Of a stretch of 64,000 nt of DNA, positions 33,887 through 45,496 are shown in pieces. A model generated the notes under the pieces. That model did not search any database. It was given only the letters and a program-made list of their open reading frames with translations, and was not told where the DNA came from. The position numbers were made by a program, and so were the translations under genes. This DNA comes from Ehretia macrophylla (taxonomy: Eukaryota > Streptophyta > Magnoliopsida > Boraginales > Ehretiaceae), in assembly GCA_037974665.1 (NCBI GenBank), contig CM075764.1:81491825-81555824 (forward strand). The letters run 5' to 3'. Every line of letters starts with the position of its first letter. Position 1 is the first letter of the stretch.

Positions 33887-36325
33887 TGTGAAACCCCACT
33901 TTTCTATCTTATCTCGTTTTGCGTGTTTATTCTTGTTTTGCGTGAATTGACCTGTCTATGTGCTACATGACTTAAAATGTTATAATTTTGATATTAATAC
34001 TCCTAGAACATGCTAAATGTGCATTCATGAAATTTTTATAAAAAACGGAGTCAGAAATTTTATCGTCGACTTTTAATGAATAGTATTTTTGAAACACGTC
34101 CTCTAAAATTTTGAAACTGGTCTTTTTAACCCTTCTAGACCTAGTCCTCGGACTTTAATAGACCTGTGTTTGATGAAATCGGTTTTTAAATCGGCTTAGG
34201 AATTTATTAGGGTTTTTACACCGACTTTTGTGAAAATCAAGTTTTAAGCTGACTCGGGTGAAATTGTTTGATTGTAAAAATTCTTGTCACCTAAAAATAA
34301 TCTACTTGAGCTATCATAGGAGTTGCACATTTGTTTTGAGCAAAGAGATAGCTAAAATACATTTAAAAGACAAGAAAAGACTAAAAAAATACTAAATGCT
34401 TAACTTTGACTTTGCATTTTAATTGTTGACTTGCCTTATATATGCTAAATAACCAAAAATAACTCATAAAATAAAGCTCAAAACACCACAAACACACACA
34501 CACATGGCCGAAGCTCTCAAGGCCATTTTTGCTTAGTTTTTGTTCAAAATTTCTCTTATAAATTGCAATCCAAGGCCAAAACTCTTGAACCAAAGTTTGT
34601 TCTTGCTTGTTGGGCACGCATTGCATGCATGTCTAGGCTTATATCGCGTCAAAGGTAAGAGAAAAATTCTAGATCTCAAAACTCATATTTTGTGTTTATG
34701 CGTATAAATAATTATTAAACTGTTAGAATGTTAATTTGAAGTTAGATTATTACGCCATGCATGCTAGGGATCGTTTATATGTATTCTTGCGAAATTTGAA
34801 CCGTTGTAGCATAATTATTTATTTTCGGGTATTTAAAGTTGATTAATTTGCTAAATGTTGATTATCTTGAGTTGTATTGGTTGAAATCAATTGCCGTCGA
34901 TTTTTAAAAGTTTGTTAATTACGTGGTAGCGCCATCGTAATGCCGAATTTTCGATTGCGAGGTCGGTGCTAAAGTCCGGAAATTTCAGCCATGACACACT
35001 AGGGTTTTAGGGTTATTGGGCATGATTTGGATGTTTTTTGGTTGGTTTCCGAGAGGGCTAATGTAGTTGATTGAATGGGTGAGTGATAGAAACTGATTTG
35101 GAGTTGTTTGGATTAGTAGAATGTAAGATATGAATATTTGAAGTTTAGGTTGTCTTTCTTTAAAATGTTAAATTATGCCTTTAGTTGATTCGGTGTGGTT
35201 TGAGTGATTGAATTGTGAGTTGATGATGGGTAAACTAGGGTTTGATTGTGTGTTTAATGCATGTTCGGTTGGATGGCCTACTTTGTCATCTAACTTAGTT
35301 ATTTGTTGTTAAATTGATTATTGATGTTATTATGATGATAATATGATTATTTATTGATGATTGATACAGGGACCTAGGCAATTCTTCTTGATTTCCCTCT
35401 TGTGAATGATGTTTAATATTATTGCTGAGTCTTTGGTATGTGTGTGCCACCTCTCGGGCAGCATCGGGCTGTCGGGTTGATACGACATGACTACCAGAGA
35501 CTACCTCCAGCTCGCATGACGGAGGTGTCATGGAGGGCGAGGCTAGTGAGGTACCTCGGGTGCGTGAGTTTATGGGAGTCACAAGAAGGCTGTTATGATC
35601 GTGATGGCATTTGGAGCTACACCAACTAGTGTATCCTTTATTGAATGGTCATTATAGATTATGTGATGATAGTATTATTGATGTTATTGTGTGTTTACTT
35701 GCTCAAATGATTATTTCCAAGGAGTATAGTGAATACTGTTAGAGATCTATCGGATCCTCACTGGGCTTATTTATATAAGCTCACTCTCTCTATTATTGCA
35801 TGCATACAGGTGTTATTGAGCAAGATTACGGGTACGTGCCTCCAGAAGGGGATAATATGCCGTATGTGGATGAGTCCTATGTGCCAGAGTCTTGTCCTTG
35901 ATGCTTGAGATGTTGTATACTCTATTATCTTGTATATTAAACTAGTTGTCTTTTATTTACTTTGTAGTTTATGATGTATAAGTTGTAGTAAAGATTATGA
36001 ACCAAATGATGCTAACTTAGTAGTCTTTCTTTTGTTATAATTAGGTTGCTAAGTTGGTTTATGATCTATTTTGATATGTATGTTAAAGTTAAGGTATTAT
36101 GTTGGAACGGAGGCGTATAACTAAGAATGATTATTGTATAATATGGTTATGTTGTTTGTTGTTAATGGTATTGAGTAATTGATTGTTGTTTGGTTGAGGA
36201 GTTTGATTGTATGATGTTCTAAAGAGGTTGGTTTAGAGCCTCAGTGTCCTAATTACTGTCGTTATACTTCCGAAATTCCGTTGCGTCCTGACTGATTATA
36301 GGAGAGGTCGAGTTGGGGCGTGACA
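33887..36325 (+). repeat. 5' LTR of element D
   Basis: TGTGAAACCCCAC ... TTGGGGCGTGACA, 2439 bp. Reverse-complement family of F1 and F2. At 35540-35544 it holds AGGCT, the uninterrupted version of the site where element H entered the 3' LTR. Confidence 0.95.
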
Positions 36326-36331
36326 TTTAAG

Positions 36332-36343
36332 TGGTATCAGAGC
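36332..36343 (+). other. Primer binding site of element D
   Basis: TGGTATCAGAGC, 6 bases after the LTR end. Confidence 0.96.
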
Positions 36344-36924
36344 TTGATTAGTTGTCAGCCGGGGTATCCTCGGAATGTGGGTAGTGGTCTAAGCATGCAA
36401 GTATGTATTAAGTGAAAGAAAAGTGAAACATATGTTAATATGCTTATGTGATTAATTTACTTATGTGTCTAACTTTTTATGTGATCAATATAGTTTATGT
36501 GTTAAGTGAACTAATGTGGTCAATATGTTTTATTTGATAACGTGCCTTACGTACTCAATGTGTTGTAATTAATGTGCATTTTGTGACAAATTTGTTTTAT
36601 GTGATTGAAGTGTCTTGTGTGAAGTTAGTTGTTTATATGGTTTTAATTGTTTATATCCTGCTTATGTGAAACAACATGCTTTAGGTGCGCAAGGAACTTT
36701 GAGTGATTAATGTGAGTTACATAATCAATTTGACCTATGGGTTGTTTGTTGCTTATGAGACTTTAATTGTTTATAACTCATTATGTGATATAACTTGTTT
36801 ACGTGATATTGGCCTCTTATGTGCTGAATTGTGTGTTATATGATAATGTTGTTTTATATGTTAATTATGTATTATGTTGTATTTTTCTTCATGTGATATA
36901 ATTGTATATATGTTATAACTGCGG
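36344..36924 (+). other. Leader of element D made of loose short repeats
   Basis: Non-coding. Variants of CTTATGTGATTAATGTG recur every 15-40 bases for about 500 bp. Closely similar in style to the interior of element A and the start of element H's interior (45540-45900). Confidence 0.75.
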
Positions 36925-37275
36925 GTGACTCTTTTGGGTGAAGTAAGGATGACTGTTAGAGCTCTTGGAATCAGAGGAAGACTTCGTAGGAATGAATTCA
37001 TGTCTTTAAAACAGGGTAGCCTATATGTTACGCAGTATGAGGCCCGATTTCATAATTTGTCACATTATGCTCCGGGTATGGTGCAAACTACTGAAAAGAG
37101 AATTCAGAGATTCATTCGAGGGTTGAGGCTGGAAGTTCGAGATAGCTTGACTTCTTTTCAGTTTTCCACATATGGTGAAGCCCTTACTGCTGCAACAAGA
37201 GTTGAGAAAGGGAAGAATAAGGTAGGTGCAAGGCCGAGTCAATCGAGTAGAAGATTTTCTCAGCCTCAGGACTAG
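36925..37275 (+). pseudogene. Element D gag core remnant
   Basis: Contains EFMSLKQGSLYVTQYEARFH, LSHYAPGMV, RIQRFIRGL and a final FSTYGEALTAATRVE. These match the second half of the plant Ty3/gypsy gag domain (F..LKQGxxSVxEYxxxFxxLxxYAP ... RFxxGL). It forms the particle shell in intact relatives. The front half of the domain is not recognisable upstream. Confidence 0.9.
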
Positions 37276-37338
37276 CAAAGATATTTTCATCCTCGAAGTC
37301 GGCAGAGTCAGCTCCAGAGGAAAAATAGGCTAGTAGAC

Positions 37339-37848
37339 TTGAGGATACAGCGGAACAGTTTAACGGTTTCGTCAGTTCAGGGTTTCGTGGGTAACAATGT
37401 TGCTCTTCATGTTCCATCTTGTGATTTATGTACCAAGAGGGGTCATGTTGAGACTGGATGTTGGACGAAATTGGGGAAATGTCTAAGTTGTGGCAGTGAT
37501 AAGCACATGAAAGAAGACTGTCATAAATGGCAAAATGATCGGGGTTTGACTACAGTCAGGGATGCCCAGGAAAAGTCTACTATAGTGAGAGCTCAACAAG
37601 ATGATTCAGTTACCTTATTGGTTCCAGATTCTTCTGGGAATCGTGCTGCGGATCAAGTCATACATTGTACTTTCTGCCGCCGAAAAGGGCATCTCAAGTC
37701 TAACTGTCGGAATAAGGCAGGGACATGTTTGGGTTGCGGCAGCAACCAACACAGAGCGAGGAATTGTCCTAGGTATCCGAGGTCTAAGGGTCGGTCAGTG
37801 ACCCAGGGTTACCAGGCTACACCTACGGGCAGTGCATCACAGCAATAG
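37339..37848 (+). pseudogene. Element D gag C-terminal part with four CCHC zinc knuckles
   Basis: A 169-residue frame with four CX2CX4HX4C knuckles in two pairs. CDLCTKRGHVETGC and CLSCGSDKHMKEDC are the first pair; CTFCRRKGHLKSNC and CLGCGSNQHRARNC, about 70 residues on, are the second. All zinc ligands are present. Most plant gypsy gags have one knuckle, sometimes two. The two pairs resemble each other, suggesting an internal duplication. The role in relatives is binding and packaging element RNA. Confidence 0.88.
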
Positions 37849-37869
37849 TAGTGAAAGGTAATTTCTTAT

Positions 37870-38110
37870 TCTCAATCAATTAGTTAAGGTATTGAATGAT
37901 TCCAGTGCTACATATTCTTTTATCATGTCTACTTGAGTGCAACGTGCTAGTATGCCAATAGAAAGTTTGCCTTATATGTTTGAAGTTAGCACATGCACGA
38001 TATTAGCTGGTCACTAAGTGGTATGTAAAACAGAAGTATGTGAAACTCCGATTGAGGGTCGAGCTACTTTACGACTACAAATTGACTATAGGGACTCTTA
38101 GATGGTGATT
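37870..38110 (+). pseudogene. Element D protease fragment
   Basis: Readable pieces resemble a plant gypsy aspartic protease: SATYSFI near 37905, RASMPIESLPYMFEVST near 37940-37990, and CETPIEGRATLRLQ near 38040-38085. No reverse transcriptase follows; repeats take over at about 38130. Confidence 0.6.
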
Positions 38111-38129
38111 AGTATATGGTACTCAATGC

Positions 38130-38396
38130 TCGGAGCTTAGTGTTTCATAATCAGTCGTTGGTATTTTCTTCGGTATTCTTCCTCGGGAGTTCTACATAAA
38201 GATTCCTATTCGGTATATCTCATTGGAATTCTTCTTTGGTATTTTCTATCGGTATTCTTATGTGGAATTCTCATATGGTGTTATTCCGAGTTCTTATTTC
38301 GGGATTCTTATTCGGTATTCTCCAATGGTGATCTTGTTCGAAGTCTTAGTTGGTATTCTTGATTAGTGCTTTATTACGGGATCTATGTTGGGCGTT
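38130..38396 (+). repeat. Degenerate GGTATTCTT repeats in place of pol (left part)
   Basis: CGGTATTCTT-like units recur about every 13-16 bases, with CGG, TGG or GGG before ATTCTTAT. They resume after the F2 insertion at 40957-41110 and recur in element H (46000-47160). Confidence 0.75.
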
Positions 38397-40951
38397 TGTC
38401 ACGCCCCAACTCGACCCCTCCTATAATCAGTCAGGACGCAACGGAATTTCGGCAGTATAACGATAGTATATAGGACTCCAAGGCTCTAAACCAACCTCAA
38501 CAGAACATCATACATCTAACAACTCCTCAATAAAATAATAACATACATCATAACCATATTATACAATAATCATCTCTCGTTATACGCCTCCATTCCAACA
38601 TAATACATAAACCTTAATATACATTACAAAACATATTGAGCCAATCTAGCGACCTAATCAAAGACCAAAGAAAGGCTACTAAGACAGCATCAACTAATTC
38701 ATTATCTTTTCAACATCTTTTACATAATGAACTACAAAGCATATAAAAGTCTACTAAGTTAATATACAAGATAGTAAGACAATACAACATCAAGGATAAG
38801 ACTCCGGAACATAAGACTCATCATCATAAGGCACATTTTCCACATTCTCCTCTTCAGGAGGCACGTACCCGTAATCCTGCGATAGTACACCTGTATGCAT
38901 GCAATAATAGAGAGTGAGCTTATATAAAATAAGCCCAGCGAGGATCTGATAGATCTCGAGCAAGGTCTACTAAACTCCTTGGAATAATCCTTTGAGTCAG
39001 TAAACACACAATGAACATCAATAATCATTATAAATGCAACAATAGCAATAACTGTAAACACACAATAAGGATACGATACATTTGCTGATGAAGCCCCATA
39101 CACCAATTCCATGCTCAACAACTCCTCCAAACTCAATGACATAATCCTGAGGTACCTTGACCTAGACCCACACCCCATGGCCTCTCCGCCCATGCGAGAT
39201 AGGGATTAGCCATGATAACTGTGCCCGCAGCCCAGGATGCCTCCCGAGGTGACACAACATTATCAAAGCTCACAACAATGAGACTTAACATAAATAAACC
39301 GAGAGATCAGCAACAAAAGTGCCCGATTCCCATAATCAATAATCAATCCATAATCTGAGAGATCAGCAACAAAAGTGCCCGATTCTTGTAATCAATAATA
39401 AATAAATAAACTGGGAGATCAGCAACAAAAGTGCCCGATTCCCGTATTCAATAATCAATCAATAAACTGGGAGATCAACAACAAAAGTGCCCGAATCCCG
39501 TAATCAATAATAATCAATATAACATCAATATTTAATTAAACAACAAACGACTAAGTTAGATGACAAAGTAGGCCATCCAACTTAACATGCATGAAACACG
39601 TAATCTAACCCTAGTCTAACCATTAACAACTCACAATTCAATCACTCAAACCACACCCAATCAACTAAGGCTCAATCTAACATTTTAAATAAAGACAACC
39701 TAAACTTCAAATAATCATATCTTACATTTTACTAATCCAAACAACTCCAAATCAGTTTCAAACACTCACCCATTCAATCAACTACATTAGCCCCCTCGGA
39801 ACCCAACCAAAACACATCCAAATCATGCCCAATAACCCTAAAACCCTAGTGTAACATGGCTGAAATTTTTGGATTTTGGCACGGACATCACAATCAAAAA
39901 TTCGGCATTACAACGGCGCTATCACGTAATTATCAATCTTTTAGAAATCGACGGCAATCGATTCTGATCAACACAACTCAATATATTCAACATTTAACAA
40001 ATTAATCAACTTTAAATACCCGAAAAATAATAAATAAGCTACATCCATTCAAATCTTGTAGTATTGCATATAAATGATTCCTAGCATGCATGGAGCAATA
40101 ATCTAACATCAGATTAACATTCTAACGGTTAGATATTCAATTCTACGCAAAAACACAAAAGATGAGTTTTGAGATCTAGAATTTTTCTCTCACCTTTGAT
40201 GCAAACCAAGCCTAGAAATAGGTAGAATGGATGCCCAACAAGCAAAATCAAGCTTTGAATGAAGTGATTTGGCCTTGAAATGAAGTTTTTATGTGAAAAT
40301 TATTTTGAAAAACCTTGAAAATGCTCTTATTCTTCCTCCCCCTTGAACTCACGGTTTTGTGTGTGTTTTTAGCTTGTTTTAATGTGTGTAACTACTTATG
40401 AGCAAGGTGGTCAACATTTAAATGAAAGTCAAAGTTAAAAACTTAGTATTTTTAGTGTTTTCTTGTCTTTAAATGCATTTTCTTGATCACCAATGCTCAA
40501 AACAATTATGCAACACCCAAGTTATCTCAAGTGGGTTATTTTTAGGTGACAAGAAGTTTTACATTCAAACAATTCCACCCGAATCGGCTTAAAACTCGAT
40601 TTTCGCAAAAGTCGGTGTAAAAACCCTAATAAATTCCTAAGCCGATTTTAAAACCGTTTTCATCAAACACAGGTCTATTAAAGTCCATGGACTAGGTCTA
40701 GAAGGGTTAAAAAGACCAGTTTCAAAATTTTAGCGGACGTGTTTCGAAAATACTATTCATTAAAAATCGACAATAAAATTTCTGACTCCGTTTTTTATGA
40801 AAATTTCATGAATGCACATTTAGCATGTTCTAAGAGTATTGATATCAAAATTATCACATTGTAAGTCATGTAGCACATAGACAGGTCAATTCATGCAAAA
40901 TGAGAATAAAACACGCAAAGCGAGATAAGGTAAAAAATTTAGGGTTTCACA
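38397..40951 (-). mobile_element. Solo LTR F2 (D/F family) inside element D
   Basis: TGTCACGCCCCAACTCG ... AGGGTTTCACA, 2555 bp, with a perfect target repeat GCGTT (38392-38396 and 40952-40956). It is in the opposite orientation to the host element and of the same LTR family. Confidence 0.95.
39301..39515. repeat. Four-copy tandem repeat, 56-bp unit, in LTR F2
   Basis: Units start at 39301, 39357, 39413 and 39469. Each opens GAGATCAGCAACAAAAGTGC (last copy GATCAACAAC) and ends in AATCAATAATCAAT text. Not expanded in F1 or in the element D LTRs. Confidence 0.93.
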
Positions 40952-40956
40952 GCGTT

Positions 40957-41169
40957 CTTCTTCATTAATTTATTTGGAATTCTTTTTCAAAAGTCTTAGT
41001 CGGTGTTCTTAATTGCCAATCTTATTTAGGCTTCTTAACTGGGGATTCTTATCGACGACCTTGATCAGTGTTTTGCTTGGTGTTCTCAAATAGTATTCGG
41101 AATTTGGTTTTCTGTCTTTCAATCCGTATGTTTGAGCCAGCACCTGAGCTTTTCTATGGATCGATGCAG
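40957..41169 (+). repeat. Degenerate GGTATTCTT repeats (right part) and end of interior
   Basis: Continues the repeat from 38396, then gives way near 41110 to about 60 bp of pol-tail-like sequence before the hairpin. Confidence 0.6.
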
Positions 41170-41205
41170 AATTGCGAGGACGCAATTTCTTTAAAGGGGG
41201 GAGAA
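41170..41205 (+). other. Hairpin and polypurine tract of element D
   Basis: AATTGCGAGGACGCAATT at 41170-41187 is identical to that of element A; purine run AAAGGGGGGAGAA at 41193-41205 directly before the 3' LTR. Confidence 0.92.
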
Positions 41206-42875
41206 TGTGAAACCCCACTTTTCTATCTTATCTCGTTTTACGTGTTTATTATTATTTTGCGTGAATTGACCTGTCTATGTGCTATATGACTTAGAATGTT
41301 ATAATTTTGATATTAATACTCCTAGAACATGCTAAATGTGCATTCATGAAATTTTCATAAAAAACGGAATCAGAAATTTTATCGTCGACTTTTAGTGAAT
41401 AGTATTTTTGAAACACGTCATGTAAAATTTTGAAACTGGTCTTTTTAACCCTTCTAGACCTAGTCCTCGGACTTTAATAGACCTGTGTTTGATGAAATCA
41501 ATTTTTAAATCGGCTTAGGAATTTATTAGGGTTTTTACACCGACTTTTGCGAAAATTGAGTTTTAAGCCGACTCGGGTGAAATTGTTTGACTGTAAAACT
41601 TCTTGTCACCTAAAAATAATATACTTGAGCTATCATAGGTGTTGCATATTTGTTTTGAGCAAAGAGATAGCTAAAATACATTTAAAAGACAAGAAAAGAC
41701 TAAAAAAATACTAAATGCTTAACTTTGACTTTGCATTTTAATTGTTGACTTGCCTTATATATGCTAAATAACTAAAAATAACTCACAAAATAAAGCTCAA
41801 AACACCACAAACACACACACACATGGCCGACACTCTCAAGGCCATTTTTGCTTAGTTTTTGTTCAAAATTTCTCTTATAAATTGCAATCCAAGGCTAAAA
41901 CTCTTGAACCAAAGTTTGTTCTTGCTTGTTGGGCACGCATTGCACGCATATCTAGGCTTATATCGCGTCAAAGGTGAGAGAAAAATTCTAGATCTCAAAA
42001 CTCATATTTTGTGTTTATGCGTATAAATAATTATTGAACCGTTAGAATGTTAATTTGATGTTAGATTATTTCTCCATGCATGCTAGAGATCGTTTATATG
42101 TATTCTTACGGAATTTGAACTGTTGTAGCATAATTATTTATTTTTGGGTATTTAAAGTTGATTAATTTGCTAAATGTTGATTATCTTGAGTTGTATTGGT
42201 TGAAATCGATTGCCGTTGATTTTTAAAAGTTTGTTAATTACGTGGTAGCGCCATTGTAATGCCGAATTTTCGATTGCGAGGTCGGTGCTAAAGTCCGGAA
42301 ATTTCAGCCATGACACACTAGGGTTTTAGGGTTATTGGGCATGATTTGGATATGTTTTGGTTGGTTTCCGAGGGGGCTAATGTAGTTGATTGAATGGGTG
42401 AGTGATAGAAACTGATTTGGAGTTGTTTGGATTAGTAGAATGTAAGATATGAATATTTGAAGTTTAGGTTGTCTTTCTTTAAAATGTTAAATTATGCCTT
42501 TAGTTGATTGGGTGTGGTTTGAGTGATTGAATTGTGAGTTGATGATGGGTAAACTAGGGGTTGATTGTGTGTTTAATGCATGCTCGGTTGGATGGCCTAC
42601 TTTGTCATCTAACTTAGTTATTTGTTGTTAAATTGATTATTGATGTTATTATGATGATAATATGATTATTGATTGATTATTGATTGATGATTGATGCCGG
42701 GACCTAGGAAATTCTTCTTGATTGACCTCTTGTGAATGATGTTTAATATTATTGCTGAGTCTTTGGTATGTGTGTGCCATCTCTCGGGCAACACCGGGTT
42801 GTCGGGTTGATAACGGCATGACTACCAGAGACTACCTCCAGCTCGCATGACGGAGGTGTCATGGAGGGCGAGGCT
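41206..42875 (+). repeat. 3' LTR of element D, first part
   Basis: Matches 33887-35544 at about 98% by eye. Stops at AGGCT where element H begins. Confidence 0.94.
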
Positions 42876-45496
42876 TTTAATAACCCGAACCCGGCATGCA
42901 TTTAATGACATTTAATTGCATTTAACTAAGTGACATCTTAAATGTTAGCATTGGATTTGTGTTTATTTTTAGTTAAACATTTATTTGAAGCTTTATTTTC
43001 ATATTTCTTTTAGAAGTAACTAGAATAATACTTGAGCTAATTATTTTAACGGAATATCAACTATTTTTCATATTGATGTCAATCGGTTTTATTTTTCTTA
43101 CACTTAAAGGCTCGATTTTCAATTAAATGAAAAGTAGCTCCGAGCCGGAGTAAATTTTAAACTATGATGCTTTTCAAAATGATATATTCCTTGAATTCTT
43201 TGAGATTTAATTGTTATTCTTCTGCTGACGCAAAGTGCATAGCATATCGAGAGAGATAGTTAGGAAGCGATTTCTAGTCCTTAGCAAATAGTGAAAACTA
43301 GCATTTAGTGTTTTAATTTTAGTGTTTTAAGTTGTATTTCACTAGAATTGGATTTATGTTAGTTGTTTTAGCTTTAAAATGCATGAAATAGACTAGTTTG
43401 ACCAATTTTTAAGTGGTTTGACCTTTGACCTTTGCCATCTTTTTAATAGCCTAAAATAGCACAAAAAAAAAGAAAATCAGAGCTGAAAACAGTGAGGTAA
43501 GGGCCGAAAATATGAAGGAGAGAAAAAAAAAAGATTTCAAGCCAAAATCTTTGATTATTCGCGTGAGCTCACACAGGGTGGTTTCCGAGGCATCCTACGA
43601 GGTTTTCCTAGCGTGTAGGAGCGTCTAAGGTAAGGGTTTCATCGTTATTTGCACATTTGAAATATTTGTATCTAAACTTTGATTTTTGGATTTTATGCAT
43701 AGATCGTTAGTTTAATCGTTTTAATGCTTAAAGAATGTTCTTTGATGATTGTAGAACATGTATTTATAACTTTTTAATATTTTTTGCGGTTGAAAATTGA
43801 AATTGAAATATAAATTGTATAATGAATAGTAAACCCCTGTTTTGATGAAGTTGCTCCGTTACGCGTTCTGTTGATGTAGGAAGATGCTAGATATGCTAGA
43901 ATGCCTAAATGTGTGGTTTAATTGGAATATGTAATTGAAAAACGGAGAAAAATGGCTTAGTGAAAGTCGGGGTCGTTTAGGTCGGGTTTGGCATTTTCTC
44001 GTTTTGCGTGTTGGCATTGTTTCGGGAGGCCATGGAAGCACTTTTAGTGCGATTATGGCGTTGGTTGGGTGTTTGATTGGTATAGTTGTAGTTCAAACGA
44101 GCAAAGGGGGAAATCGAGACTTTGCGTGAATTCTAGGGTAAAGTAGGGTTTCGGGGTCTTTAGACGTGCCTTATGGTGACCTAGGAGGATTGGTGAAGTC
44201 GGTTTCCAAAGCTCGTGGCTCGTTTGAAAGTAGTAGCGTTTTGGAAGTTGGGGTCATTTTTGGAATTTTGTGTGATTTCATAGTATATTGCTTTTAGAAT
44301 GTTTATAATGCTTATAGAATGTTTATATTGCTTATAGAATACTTATAATGCCTATAGAATACTTGTTATTACTTGATAATGTTAGTTGGTGTAGTTCTTG
44401 TTACTTGTTTGATTGTAAATGCTTGATATCTTGTTTATCGCTCGTTTATCGCTTTGTATCGAGTCTTGCATTGCATAGTGTCCAGCGCGTGAGTGATGGG
44501 CCTCTCTGGGTAGCCTCGGGTTGCCAGTGTTGGTTGCTCTAGCTCCGTGGTATTCCCTTTTTTCGCTTGGGTTGCCTCCCTGGGAGATTTGGGTCGTAGA
44601 ATTGATGGATACTTCTGGGGTATTCCAAACTGGTGTTATAAGGTGGGTGCGCGCTTATTGTCATCGTTGTCAACATCAATCTCGAGATTGATGTATCGCT
44701 CGTGTAATGGTATATTGCTCGTAAGAGTGAACCATAGCCTTCAAAGTGTGGTATAGCTTTGATTGGTTGTGTTAATGCTTTCTTGATTGTTTATTATATT
44801 GTCGTTTGTATTGAATGCTTTCTTATTGACTTTATTGCTTAACTGTGTCTATTTGCATTGCACAATCTTCTTTCTCTCCAATTCGATATCTGTCTCGCCC
44901 TCACTGAGTATACGTGTTGTGTATACTCACTCCTCACCACCACATTTTAGAAAATGCCATGTTAGCTGGAAAGTTCGTGATTATGTGAAAGTTCGTGCCT
45001 GAAGAGTTGTCTTGCGTGCCTATGTGGCTTGAGTGTCGAAGTTGTAAAGATATATGCTTTCATATGTTGTATGTATTTATTGTTAAAAGAAATGTAATTT
45101 TAATCTAGCTAAGTAGTTGAGGTGGTTTGATAAGTTAGATTATGTATTTAGTTAATGTAGCTTAACTTCAATGTATGTTTGTAATGACAAAGGAAAAAAG
45201 GATAGAAAAGTATGATAGTCTAGCTTATGCAATAGGTTGGTAGTTTAATTGCTAATCATGAATGTATATTTACTTGTGATTTGCATGTTATGAACCAAGG
45301 CTCGGATGGCCTTGAGGTGGTTGAATGTTTGGACACGGTGTTGGTCCATTTATATGCTATTACAGGTTTTGCAATTTGCCTAGAAACAGGGGAGACTCTG
45401 TCCGTCTTTCCCTAAAATCTTGCCCGGGTTTGGATTTGGGTTGTGATTAGATTGATTGATAGAACTCTCGGTCTCGAGAGGGATCGGGGTGTCACA
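42876..45496 (+). repeat. 5' LTR of element H
   Basis: Opens with a slightly altered end (TTTAATAACCCG against TGTGATAACCCG in the 3' copy) and ends ATCGGGGTGTCACA. Contains a GCAC/GTGC version of the LTR hairpin at about 44037-44052 and an 8-bp hairpin GAGTATAC/GTATACTC at 44906-44928. Confidence 0.93.
44906..44928. repeat. Perfect hairpin in LTR H
   Basis: GAGTATAC, loop GTGTTGT, GTATACTC. Repeated in the 3' LTR at 49322-49344. Solo LTR G has GAGCATAC/GTATACTC at the matching place (52839-52861), one mismatch. Confidence 0.85.
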
